Assembly (NCBI GenBank): GCA_036675275.1
Contig: JAKFFG010000025.1
Location: forward strand, 172,059 to 236,058
Source: Pollutimonas sp036675275
Lineage (GTDB): Bacteria; Pseudomonadota; Gammaproteobacteria; Burkholderiales; Burkholderiaceae_B
Direction of reading: 5' to 3'
DNA: 64,000 nt
Of this stretch, positions 45,901 through 52,538 are shown piece after piece. A model generated the notes under the pieces. It had not been told where the DNA came from. It searched no databases and saw only the letters and a program-made list of their open reading frames with translations. Both the position numbers and the translations under genes were made by a program. How positions within the stretch are numbered: the first letter of the stretch is position 1; each line of letters begins with the position of its first letter.

Positions 45901-46257
45901 AGTACCGCTGGCTTTTTCATACCAGTCTGGATTCGATGCCGCCAGCCCACCGCCGGCCAACACCCTGTCCAGCACCAGATCCATGAGAAGCGCCAGCTTG
46001 TGCCGCGAGCATTGCCTGGCCATTGCGCCCAGTGTCTCCGTCATTCCTCCGTTCGCAAATCCAATAACCGCACTGCGATCCGGATCGTCCGGGACTCCAC
46101 GTAAATGTTGGTCTCCTGCCGACCACAGTGGTGGTATCAGGATGCTGTCAAAGCCCATGGTGCTCGCCCGCTTGCACACAGCATCCCACCACTGCGTGCC
46201 GTCCAGGCCGGTCTTGCCCATCGCCAATTCCGGATATACGTAGTAGATTCTTGCCAT
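42994..46257 (-). CDS. glgE: Maltosyltransferase GlgE with an extra N-terminal GH13-like domain
   Basis: GlgE extends alpha-1,4-glucan using maltose-1-phosphate. The C-terminal about 680 residues are a complete GlgE: beta-sandwich starting near RIAIENISPQVDQGRFPIKR, then FDVLYFPPIHPIGLRNRKG, TFRVDNPHTKPLPFW (nucleophile) and VVFLSEAFTRPKMMYRLAKVGFSQSYTYFTWR (acid/base and the GlgE-specific segment). The N-terminal about 400 residues form an additional amylase-like region (FDSILIPPLWSAGD, LALLMDLVLDRVLAGGG, GIAGFRCLAPGALP) that has lost the nucleophile aspartate, so it is probably non-catalytic. Standard GlgE is about 660-700 residues. The gene starts 4 bases after the glgA stop. Confidence 0.93.
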   Translation of the reverse strand: MARIYYVYPELAMGKTGLDGTQWWDAVCKRASTMGFDSILIPPLWSAGDQHLRGVPDDPDRSAVIGFANGGMTETLGAMARQCSRHKLALLMDLVLDRVLAGGGLAASNPDWYEKASGTVLDPRGDLQIGLLRTKLHRGRASPELVSWWGTRLQEWAKAGIAGFRCLAPGALPGSDWHDLIAHVHRQHPECSFMAWTPGMTPDQLAGMASAGFEANFLSLPWWDYRSSWLVEEHARLRANASVLAPIEDPDGTHAREASWRQHDRQEAERTLWTAAFTGDGILMPMGFEELAGEQVVVQANRWIAQKQVRNAALTMLSGSLADVTALFRNGSSAKLLLINPDDAGSAAVQWGALRPRLPDSYTVSEAADEDLPDSLPPAGYSIVSAVPALMVRRAANAAGEQRKNITAALRSPRIAIENISPQVDQGRFPIKRTIGDTINVQADVLMDGHDHIAAQLVWRAADETQWHAVPMEHAGNDRWQAGFAPQRVGRHCYSVQAWFDEWRTYCEQLRKKSEAGQNVSLEVEEGRRLVSAALERVRDEKPLAADALIAALDAIGKPQGAAARPRRARSSRGPAERGVSVPQCDPAQVMALLSENLAIAMQAADSRSFETASDVLFPLTVERRQACFASWYELFPRSQSAGPGQHGTFTDVIARLPAIRDMGFDVLYFPPIHPIGLRNRKGRNNSLQAGPDDPGSPYAIGSADGGHDALHPELGTLDDFRELITAAQEHGLEIAMDFAIQCSPDHPWLTQHPEWFDWRADGSLRYAENPPKRYEDIVNPDFYSPLASAPQQASLWRALRDVVLFWADQGVQTFRVDNPHTKPLPFWQWLISEVQGQHPGVVFLSEAFTRPKMMYRLAKVGFSQSYTYFTWRNAKQELTDYLTELNTAPVADFFRPNFFVNTPDINPYFLQTSGRPGFLIRAALACTTSGLWGMYNGFELCEARAVPGKEEYQDSEKYEIRSWDLDRPGNIVAEITRLNQIRRSNPALQSHLGIRFHKVDNDQLLFFSKSTPDRDNVVLVAISLDPHARQTGMLELPLWQWGLPDNGTVHVQDVFDDHRFTLHGKHHHVELTQERPFFVWRLVRPS

Positions 46258-46261
46258 GATT

Positions 46262-47911
46262 TCACGCCGCCGAGGCTCGGCGCGGACCCACGCACTCCAG
46301 GGCTACGCCTTCTCGAATTCGTTGCAATTTACCGGCGGTGCCGGCAGCCAGTCCGCTACGCGCCGCCAACACCGCAGGGCTGATCCGCGACGACTTGCCG
46401 CCATATGCGGCGGCAGCGCGCCGGCGCTCGGGAATACGTTCCAGTTCCACATTCGGGCACAAGGACTGATATGCGCTCAGATAAGCTGGCGCTGTCTTGG
46501 CCCAACTGAAGTCCGCCCTCATGCCGTTCATCTGCATCGCCCGCCAGATGGCCGGGTAGCGGCGCAAGCTCATTGCGCGATCTATAGCCCCCGCCATGTC
46601 TTCGGGCTTGTCGCCCTCGAACAGCACCCCGGTAGCAGCATGCATGCTGCCCGCGGGCAGATCCGCCCCCGGATCGATGATTGTGTCGGCCATTCCGCCC
46701 ACCCTCGATGCAATGGGGATGGTGCCGTAGCGCATCGAATAAAGAGGGGTCAGGCCAAATGGCTCGAAGCGGCTCCCGTGCAGCAAGGCATCGGCTCCGG
46801 CATGCAACAGGTGCGCCTGGGCTTCATCGAAACCAATGTGTACGCTGCAACGTCCCGGATATCGGTCGGCCAGCACGCTGAGCTGCGCTTCCAGCGCGTG
46901 GTCCCCCCGGCCCATCACGCAGGCCTGCAGATCAGGATGGGCGTCGAGCGCCATTGGAATTGCAGTGGCGGCCAGGTCAGCCATTTTCTGAGTGGTCAGG
47001 CGGCTGCCCATCGCCATCACGGTCGCCTGCGGATTTTCATTCAAGCCGAAACTGCGCTGCAGGTCGCTTTTGCACAGGGCCTTGTTGGCGAGATGATCGG
47101 CGCTGAACGGCCTTCCCCGCAAATAGGGGTCGGCCTGCGGGTTCCAGAGCTTGATGTCTATGCCGTTCGGTATGGAAACAAGATCGCCGCCGCGAGCCGC
47201 CAACGCGCCCTCCAGCCCGCAACCGAATTGCGGAGTGAGTATCTCCCGCGCATAATTGTGGCTGACGACAGTAATGAGATCGGCATACCGGATACCGGCT
47301 TTAAGAAAATTCAGCTGCCCCCAGAACTCCATTCCGGCGTCCGTGCAGTACTGGGCCGCAATACCCAGCGAGTCGGCATTGCTCATGGGGAAGACGCCTT
47401 GAAACGCCACGTTGTGCAAAGTAAGCACTGTCTTGACGTCCGTCACCTTCATCTGATGCATTAATAATGGCGTCAACGCGGTGTGCCAATCGTGGGCGTG
47501 CACGATATGGGGGCGCGGCACCCCCTCCAGCCCTTGCGCCACCCGGGCAGCGGCATGCGACAGCGCAGCGAAGCGCAACGCATTGTCGGGGTATTCCTGG
47601 CCGTCCGGGCCCACGTAATATCCTTCCCGCTCATACAAGGCGTCATTTTTGAGCAGCAACACCGGCAGTCCCAGTTCGGGGCAGTAGGCGCCCAACAGCG
47701 TTGCATCCCCGCCGGGAATGCCAGTCATTACGGACATGACAGACACTTGGCTTACATGAGACATTGTGGACGGATAAGCAGGAAGCAATAACGTTACCTG
47801 CACCCCACTTTCTTGGACAGACAGGGCCAATCCGCTAACCGCATCGCCCAGACCGCCGGTCTTTGCAAGAGGAAAGGCCTCAGAGGTAACAGCCAGAATT
47901 CGTAGCACCAC
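46262..47911 (-). CDS. glgA: Glycogen synthase
   Basis: A GT5 enzyme of 549 residues transferring glucose from ADP-glucose (or a related donor) to alpha-glucan. It has the N-terminal AFPLAKTGGLGDAVSGL with the KTGGL nucleotide/glucan motif, HAHDWHTALTPLLMHQ, and the C-terminal GSRFEPFGLTPLYSMRYGTIPI with the E-x7-E type donor site. The start is GTG at 47911, with GGGAG six bases before it. A basic, alanine-rich tail of about 50 residues extends beyond the usual end. It is the first gene of the operon and lies behind a putative sigma-54 promoter. No glgC is present in the window. Confidence 0.94.
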   Translation of the reverse strand: MVLRILAVTSEAFPLAKTGGLGDAVSGLALSVQESGVQVTLLLPAYPSTMSHVSQVSVMSVMTGIPGGDATLLGAYCPELGLPVLLLKNDALYEREGYYVGPDGQEYPDNALRFAALSHAAARVAQGLEGVPRPHIVHAHDWHTALTPLLMHQMKVTDVKTVLTLHNVAFQGVFPMSNADSLGIAAQYCTDAGMEFWGQLNFLKAGIRYADLITVVSHNYAREILTPQFGCGLEGALAARGGDLVSIPNGIDIKLWNPQADPYLRGRPFSADHLANKALCKSDLQRSFGLNENPQATVMAMGSRLTTQKMADLAATAIPMALDAHPDLQACVMGRGDHALEAQLSVLADRYPGRCSVHIGFDEAQAHLLHAGADALLHGSRFEPFGLTPLYSMRYGTIPIASRVGGMADTIIDPGADLPAGSMHAATGVLFEGDKPEDMAGAIDRAMSLRRYPAIWRAMQMNGMRADFSWAKTAPAYLSAYQSLCPNVELERIPERRRAAAAYGGKSSRISPAVLAARSGLAAGTAGKLQRIREGVALECVGPRRASAA

Positions 47912-47955
47912 AATGTTCTCCCATAATCAGCCGTCGGGCCTGTGGGCAAGCTAAA

Positions 47956-47970
47956 GCAAACGTCGTGCCC
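47956..47970 (-). promoter_or_regulatory. Putative sigma-54 (-24/-12) promoter of the glgA operon
   Basis: On the minus strand the sequence reads GGGCAC-GACGT-TTGC, preceded by TT. The invariant GG and GC are exactly 10 bases apart and the match to TGGCAC-N5-TTGC is one mismatch. The predicted start site near 47944 would give a leader of about 33 bases before the glgA GTG. It lies in the 86-base gap after the solo GT2 gene. No sigma-70 promoter was obvious in this gap. Confidence 0.68.
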
Positions 47971-47997
47971 AAGGAAGCTTCCCGTCGCCGGGGCGCA

Positions 47998-48918
47998 TCA
48001 GGCTGTGCTGCGATCCGAATTCTGCGATGCCGGCGTACCGGGATTCGCGGCAGCGATATCCAGCAGCGCCCGCATATTTTCGACGGCTGGAGACACCACT
48101 TTCCTATACCGCAGTGCGCGCGGCAAGCCCAATACCATTTGCACCATGGTGGGCCACGCAATGCCGCGTTCGCGGGCGGCTCGCCACTGCACGCTGGTCT
48201 CGTGCCAGGCTGCACGCAAGGGACGGCGCATCCACGCCACCCAAATCGCATTGCGTATCAAGAGGCGCTCGCGCAGGCGGCTGTCGCGGCACAGAGAAGG
48301 AAAATGACGGGTTATGACGTCGTCGGCGTATACGATGCGCCATCCGCGCTCCACGAGATCCAGGGCCATCAGCGCCTCTTCGCCGCCAATGAAGAACGGC
48401 GGCCAGTACCCGCCTACGTCGTAGAAGGCGCTGGTTCTCATGACGCATGCGCCGGCCATGAACCCCAGCAATTGTGGTCCCGGCAAGTGCTCTCTTGCCA
48501 AGGGACTTTGCGCCATTGACAGGCACGCAGGATCAGGCCTGCGGGTAGCGCCCACCTGAACGCAAGCGCTGACCACAGCAACAGATGGGCTGTTATCGAG
48601 AAGATGCACCGCCCGCTCGAGGGCGCCGGGCTCCCACTGCGTGTCGTCATCGCAAAAGGCAACGTAAGGGGTCTGGGCGTATGCCACGCCAAAGTTGCGG
48701 GCGGCCGCACCAAGATTTCTTTTGGCGCGAATCAGCATGACAGAGGGGAAGCGGGCGGCAATCGCCGCCGCCGTCCCGTCGGAAGAACCGTTGTCGACGA
48801 CGACAATCGGCCACCTTCCCGGTAAACGGTACAGGCAGTCGAGCGTGCTGAGTACCTGCATGCGCCTGTTATGCGTGAGCACGACGATAGTCGCGCGACC
48901 TTCCAGCTGAGTTTCCAT
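47998..48918 (-). CDS. GT2-family glycosyltransferase
   Basis: A 306-residue inverting glycosyltransferase of family 2 with no membrane segment. It has ATIVVLTHNRRMQVLSTLDCL at the N-terminus, VVVDNGSSDGT, RNLGAAARNFGVAYAQ and the metal-binding D-x-D region FCDDDTQWEPGALE near residue 95. It is the rhamnosyl/glucosyl-type fold, but donor and acceptor are unknown. An ATG at 48918 and a GTG at 48927 are both possible starts. It lies between a sigma-54 activator gene and glgA, with its own sigma-54-like element upstream. Confidence 0.87.
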   Translation of the reverse strand: METQLEGRATIVVLTHNRRMQVLSTLDCLYRLPGRWPIVVVDNGSSDGTAAAIAARFPSVMLIRAKRNLGAAARNFGVAYAQTPYVAFCDDDTQWEPGALERAVHLLDNSPSVAVVSACVQVGATRRPDPACLSMAQSPLAREHLPGPQLLGFMAGACVMRTSAFYDVGGYWPPFFIGGEEALMALDLVERGWRIVYADDVITRHFPSLCRDSRLRERLLIRNAIWVAWMRRPLRAAWHETSVQWRAARERGIAWPTMVQMVLGLPRALRYRKVVSPAVENMRALLDIAAANPGTPASQNSDRSTA

Positions 48919-48952
48919 GTTGGTCACAGTCCTGTTGAACTGGACATGTACA

Positions 48953-48967
48953 GCATACGCCGTGCCA
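48953..48967 (-). promoter_or_regulatory. Possible sigma-54 promoter of the solo GT2 gene
   Basis: The minus strand reads TGGCAC-GGCGT-ATGC. The -24 half is a perfect consensus and GG-N10-GC spacing is exact; the first base of the -12 TTGC is A. The predicted start near 48941 is about 23 bases before the ATG at 48918. Weaker than the other candidates because of the -12 mismatch. Confidence 0.45.
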
Positions 48968-48976
48968 TTATGGATC

Positions 48977-48997
48977 GGTCCGGAAAATTCCCGGACC
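48977..48997. repeat. 7-bp dyad directly upstream of the GT2 promoter
   Basis: GGTCCGG at 48977-48983 and CCGGACC at 48991-48997 are perfect inverted repeats around AAAATTC. It lies 10 bases beyond the -24 element and could be a regulator site or a minor hairpin ending the upstream transcript. Confidence 0.45.
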
Positions 48998-49007
48998 TAG
49001 TCAGCGC

Positions 49008-49061
49008 CTAGTGTGCTGTTTGGCGAATTTGAATGCACAAAATAACCAAACAGCACACTAG
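49008..49061. repeat. 54-bp palindrome with perfect 16-bp arms at the end of the NtrC-like gene
   Basis: CTAGTGTGCTGTTTGG at 49008-49023 is exactly complementary to 49046-49061. The TAG stop of the sigma-54 activator lies within the right arm. The 22-base centre is A/T-rich. There is no U-tract after the stem, so it is either an unusual terminator that insulates the GT2/glgA region or a miniature mobile-element scar. Confidence 0.7.
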
Positions 49062-50404
49062 CGGAAAGAGGAAGATTCGTCGGCGTCACTCGTGGCGCCA
49101 TATTCTTCCAGGCGGTTATAAAGCGTCTTCAGGCTTATGCCCAGCATTTCGGCCGCGGCCTTTTTAACGCCCCCGCACTGCTTGAGCGTCGCGAGGATAA
49201 GTTGTTTGTTGGCGTCGGCCAGCGGCACGCCGACTGGCACCGTTATTTCGCAGCCCCACCCGGCCGAATGCGATTCGAGTTCAAAAGTATTGAAATCGCC
49301 ACGGATGACCGTGTCGGCCAGAATATAGCTGCGGTACACATAATTGCGCAATTCACGGATGTTTCCGGGCCAGGAATATTCGCTCATTGCCTTGAGCGCT
49401 TCCGGCGCGAATGTTTTGTTGGTCTGGCCTTCGGCGTTGAGCTTGCCGAGGAAATGCTCCGCCAACATTAAAATGTCGCCGTCCCGGTCGCGCAATGGCG
49501 GCAGCTCTAGCGGAAACACACTGAGGCGGTGATACAAGTCTTCGCGCAGCGTTCCGTTGGCAACCGCTTGCTCGGGATTGCGATTGGTCGCGGCGACAAC
49601 CCGCACATCGGCAGCAATTTCGTCGTGTGTTCCTACACGCATGAAGCGGCCTGTCTCCAGGACCCGCAGCAGGCGCACCTGCAACTCCATAGACATTTCA
49701 GTAATTTCGTCCAGGAAAAGCGTACCGCCCGAGGCGCGCTCAAAATAACCCTTGTGCTGACGGTCGGCTCCGGTAAAGCTTCCTTTCTCGTGGCCGAATA
49801 ATTCGCTTTCGATCAGATTGGGTGAAATTGCCCCGCAGTTAACGGGCATGAACGGTTTCTCGTGGCGCGGGCTCGCCAGGTGTATGGCTTCCGCGGCCAG
49901 CTCCTTGCCGGTCCCGCTTTCACCGACCAACAAGACCGTCGCCTGAGTAGGCGCCACCTTTTCGATATGCGCGCACAATAACTGCATGGCCCGCGAATTG
50001 CCGACCATTTTTGCAAACCAGTCGGAAGATCCCGGCGTGGGCTGCTTCTGCAGCAGGGCCTTGAGCTCGGCAAGGACTCCACGAAGTCGCCTCAGGCTGA
50101 CCGGCTTCAATAGATAGTCGACCGCGCCGCAGCGCAAGGCCTTGATTGCGCTGTCGACGCTGGAGTATCCCGTGATGAAAACGACCTGGGTCCCGGGGAG
50201 ATCGAGATTGGACCAGAATTCAATACCATCGCCATCGGGCAACTGCATGTCGAGCAGTATCACGTCGGGCGTTTGCCGTTCTATCTGGATGCGCGCTTGC
50301 CGTATATCGGCAGCATGCGCGACCGTATAGCCTTCATCGCTCGCGATATCGGCAATCAGGTCTCGGATGGCGACTTCGTCATCGGTGATCAGGAGATGCG
50401 GCAT
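49058..50404 (-). CDS. NtrC-family sigma-54-dependent response regulator
   Basis: A 448-residue enhancer-binding protein with all three domains. The receiver (1-120) has the acidic pair DDE, phospho-acceptor D52 and K100. The AAA+ domain has Walker A GESGTGKE at 161-168, the sigma-54 contact loop GSFTGA at 208-213 (canonical GAFTGA with A to S) and Walker B TLFLDEITEM at 228-237. A Fis-type helix-turn-helix ends the protein (GVKKAAAEMLGISLKTLYNR). No sensor kinase gene lies nearby, so it is an orphan regulator. MPHLLITDDE at 50404 is the start. By position it is the likely activator of the glycan and/or glycogen promoters (inference). Confidence 0.94.
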   Translation of the reverse strand: MPHLLITDDEVAIRDLIADIASDEGYTVAHAADIRQARIQIERQTPDVILLDMQLPDGDGIEFWSNLDLPGTQVVFITGYSSVDSAIKALRCGAVDYLLKPVSLRRLRGVLAELKALLQKQPTPGSSDWFAKMVGNSRAMQLLCAHIEKVAPTQATVLLVGESGTGKELAAEAIHLASPRHEKPFMPVNCGAISPNLIESELFGHEKGSFTGADRQHKGYFERASGGTLFLDEITEMSMELQVRLLRVLETGRFMRVGTHDEIAADVRVVAATNRNPEQAVANGTLREDLYHRLSVFPLELPPLRDRDGDILMLAEHFLGKLNAEGQTNKTFAPEALKAMSEYSWPGNIRELRNYVYRSYILADTVIRGDFNTFELESHSAGWGCEITVPVGVPLADANKQLILATLKQCGGVKKAAAEMLGISLKTLYNRLEEYGATSDADESSSFR

Positions 50405-50541
50405 ATTGGCTTCTTCAGTAAAAGTGCTGGGCCTTCGCATCCGCGCGTCCCGCTATTCAAGCGCGTTGCGAGGGCTCCTGTATTTGTCGGCGCGGCGCCT
50501 TATAGACCGTTCTAGGGCTATCGTACGCGGTTTTGATGAAA

Positions 50542-50611
50542 CTAAACGTAAGATTGCATATCTTTGGCAACATTCTGCGAAAATATCCCGACAACATAGA
50601 TTTACGTTTAG
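50542..50611. promoter_or_regulatory. Inverted 10-bp repeats between the two sigma-54 activators
   Basis: CTAAACGTAA at 50542-50551 and TTACGTTTAG at 50602-50611 are perfect inverted copies in the 216-base divergent gap (50405-50620). The second copy lies 9 bases before the ATG of the receiver-less activator. Spacing of 60 bases centre to centre is near an integral number of DNA turns, as for cooperative dimer binding. They could be operators for one of the two regulators. No -24/-12 element with correct spacing was found in this gap. Confidence 0.45.
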
Positions 50612-50620
50612 ACTTTTTCC

Positions 50621-51556
50621 ATGATTCCTTCGTCGAAATTTCTAGGCCGGTCGCCGGCAGCGTTTGAGCTTGCAAGATCCATAGTAAAGGCCGCGCCCAC
50701 CCAGGCCAGCGTCCTTATTGTAGGAGAAAGCGGCACAGGCAAAGAGGTCGTTGCGCGCGCGGTGCACGATCGAAGTTCGCGGCGCGAGGCTCCCTTTGTT
50801 GCCATCAATTGCGGCGCCATCAGCCCTTCCCTGGCAGAGAGCGAATTATTCGGACACGAAAAAGGCAGCTTCACGGGCGCTTCGGCCACCACCAAGGGTT
50901 GCTTCGAAAGAGCCCACCCCGGCACGCTTTTCCTTGATGAAATCACCGAAATGCCAATGGCGATGCAGGTGCAATTGTTAAGGGTGCTCGAGTCGGGACA
51001 ATACCATCGCGTAGGCGGCTCAGAGCTGTTAAGCGTTAATCTGCGCATTATCGCCGCCACCAATCGCGACCCACGGGAATTGGTCCAGAGCGGAAGCTTC
51101 CGATCCGATCTGCTTTACCGCCTTGCGGTCTTTCCCATCCGCGTGCCGCCGCTGCGGGAACGCAAGTCCGATATCGCTTATTTGTCGCAACGCTTCCTGA
51201 ACGAACTGAACGAGCAAGAGAAGACCAACAAAGTCTTTTCCGCTACGTCTTTAGAGCAGATGGAAAATTACAACTGGCCGGGAAATATCCGCGAACTCAA
51301 GAACAGCATCACGCGGGCTTTCATCCTCGCCGAAGACATTGTCGATGTAGCACCTACAGGCGCAGCGTTTCGCATGCCGGCGCCTTCGGTGAAGCAGGGC
51401 TACCTGAAAATCCCGATAGGCACGTCGTTAAGTTCGGCGCAACGCGCCGTCATCATGGCCACGCTCGAACACTATTCGGGCGACAAGCGGCGCACTGCCC
51501 TGGCGCTGGGCATCAGCCCGAAGACACTTTATAACCGGCTGGAAGACTTTCGCTGA
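50621..51556 (+). CDS. Receiver-less sigma-54 activator (AAA+ plus Fis domain)
   Basis: A 311-residue enhancer-binding protein that starts directly with the AAA+ domain: Walker A GESGTGKE at 35-42, the sigma-54 contact loop GSFTGA at 82-87 (again S for A), Walker B TLFLDEITEM with D106 and E107, and a C-terminal Fis-like helix-turn-helix (RRTALALGISPKTLYNRL). No receiver, GAF or other sensory domain is present, like PspF or HrpR/S, so activity would be set by expression level or a partner protein. It is divergent from the NtrC-like gene. Its last 44 bases overlap the convergent end of the decarboxylase gene. Confidence 0.92.
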   Translation: MIPSSKFLGRSPAAFELARSIVKAAPTQASVLIVGESGTGKEVVARAVHDRSSRREAPFVAINCGAISPSLAESELFGHEKGSFTGASATTKGCFERAHPGTLFLDEITEMPMAMQVQLLRVLESGQYHRVGGSELLSVNLRIIAATNRDPRELVQSGSFRSDLLYRLAVFPIRVPPLRERKSDIAYLSQRFLNELNEQEKTNKVFSATSLEQMENYNWPGNIRELKNSITRAFILAEDIVDVAPTGAAFRMPAPSVKQGYLKIPIGTSLSSAQRAVIMATLEHYSGDKRRTALALGISPKTLYNRLEDFR

Positions 51557-52538
51557 CTTCCTGGCCGGAAATGGCGTTTGCAAGGTCGTCGGCAAAATAG
51601 GCAATTGTCTTCTTCAGCCCCGTGTCCAGAGCGACCGTCGGCTCCCAATCGAGGTGACGGCGCGCCAGCATTATATCGGGGCAGCGCTGTACCGGATCGT
51701 CAGCGGGCAGGGGCTTGAATTCAATGGGAACAGCTTTTCCGACCAGCCGGCGTATGCGGCATGCGATGTCCAGCACGGTGCTCTCGCGCGGCGATCCAAG
51801 ATTCACCGGCCCCTGAAAAGTGTCCACACTGTTCATGAGCCGCATCAGCCCTTCGATCATATCGTCCACATAGCACAGCGCGCGTGTCTGGCTTCCGTCT
51901 CCGTATACCGTCAAGCCCGAGCCGTTCAGCGCCTGAACGATGAAATTCGATACAACTCGGCCGTCGCCCTTGGCCATGAACGGGCCATAGGTATTGAAAA
52001 TGCGCGCTATCTTGACCTGAACGCCCTTGCGTCGTCCATAATCTGAAAACAGAGTTTCCGCGCAACGTTTGCCCTCGTCATAACATGACCGTATGCCGAC
52101 GATGTTGACATTGCCGCGATACCCTTCGGGTTGTGGATGCACATGTGGATCGCCGTACACTTCGCTGGTCGACGCCTGAAGGATGCGGGCTCCAGTTTTC
52201 CGGGCAAATTCAAGCAGGTTGAAGGCACCGTCCACGCAAGTGCGCAAGGTATGTATGGGATCGGCCTGATAGTGCCGTGGTGAAGCCGGGCAAGCCAGGT
52301 TGTAGATCTGGGTGGGGCGGATGTCGAAGGACAATGGCGAAATGACGTCGTGGCGCAATACCAGAAAATTCGGGTGGTCGGTCATCGATGAAATGTTCCG
52401 GCGCTCTCCCGTCAAAAAGCTGTCCAGGCAAATGACGTGATGGCCCTCATCCAGCAGCCGGCGGCACAGATGCGAGCCCAGAAACCCGGCTCCGCCTGCA
52501 ACGAGCACACGCTCACGCGACGATTGCACACTACTCAT
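51513..52538 (-). CDS. UDP-glucuronate decarboxylase (UDP-xylose synthase)-like SDR
   Basis: An extended SDR of 341 residues. GGAGFLGSHLCRRLL at 15-29 binds NAD; TSEVYGD (124-130) and Y-x3-K (YDEGK 153-157) form the active site. IYNLACPASPRHYQADPIHT, GIRSCYDEGKRCAE and RIFNTYGPFMAKGDGRVVSNF are the hallmarks of UDP-glucuronate decarboxylase, which makes UDP-xylose from UDP-glucuronate. The ATG at 52538 has GGAG 8 bases before it and is chosen over the TTG at 52550; it overlaps the upstream gene by 8 bases. It is the last gene of the glycan operon and implies a pentose in the product. The specificity is an inference by motif. Confidence 0.88.
   Translation of the reverse strand: MSSVQSSRERVLVAGGAGFLGSHLCRRLLDEGHHVICLDSFLTGERRNISSMTDHPNFLVLRHDVISPLSFDIRPTQIYNLACPASPRHYQADPIHTLRTCVDGAFNLLEFARKTGARILQASTSEVYGDPHVHPQPEGYRGNVNIVGIRSCYDEGKRCAETLFSDYGRRKGVQVKIARIFNTYGPFMAKGDGRVVSNFIVQALNGSGLTVYGDGSQTRALCYVDDMIEGLMRLMNSVDTFQGPVNLGSPRESTVLDIACRIRRLVGKAVPIEFKPLPADDPVQRCPDIMLARRHLDWEPTVALDTGLKKTIAYFADDLANAISGQEVSESLPAGYKVSSG

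Noticed and set aside
50437..50450. GG-N10-GC match on the minus strand before the NtrC-like gene
   Set aside because: The spacing is right but the -24 half reads GGAC rather than GGCA and the -12 reads ATGC; too weak to list.
50564..50578. Sigma-54-like element TTGGCAA...TGC before the receiver-less activator
   Set aside because: GG and GC are 9 bases apart instead of the required 10, so it should not be recognised by sigma-54.
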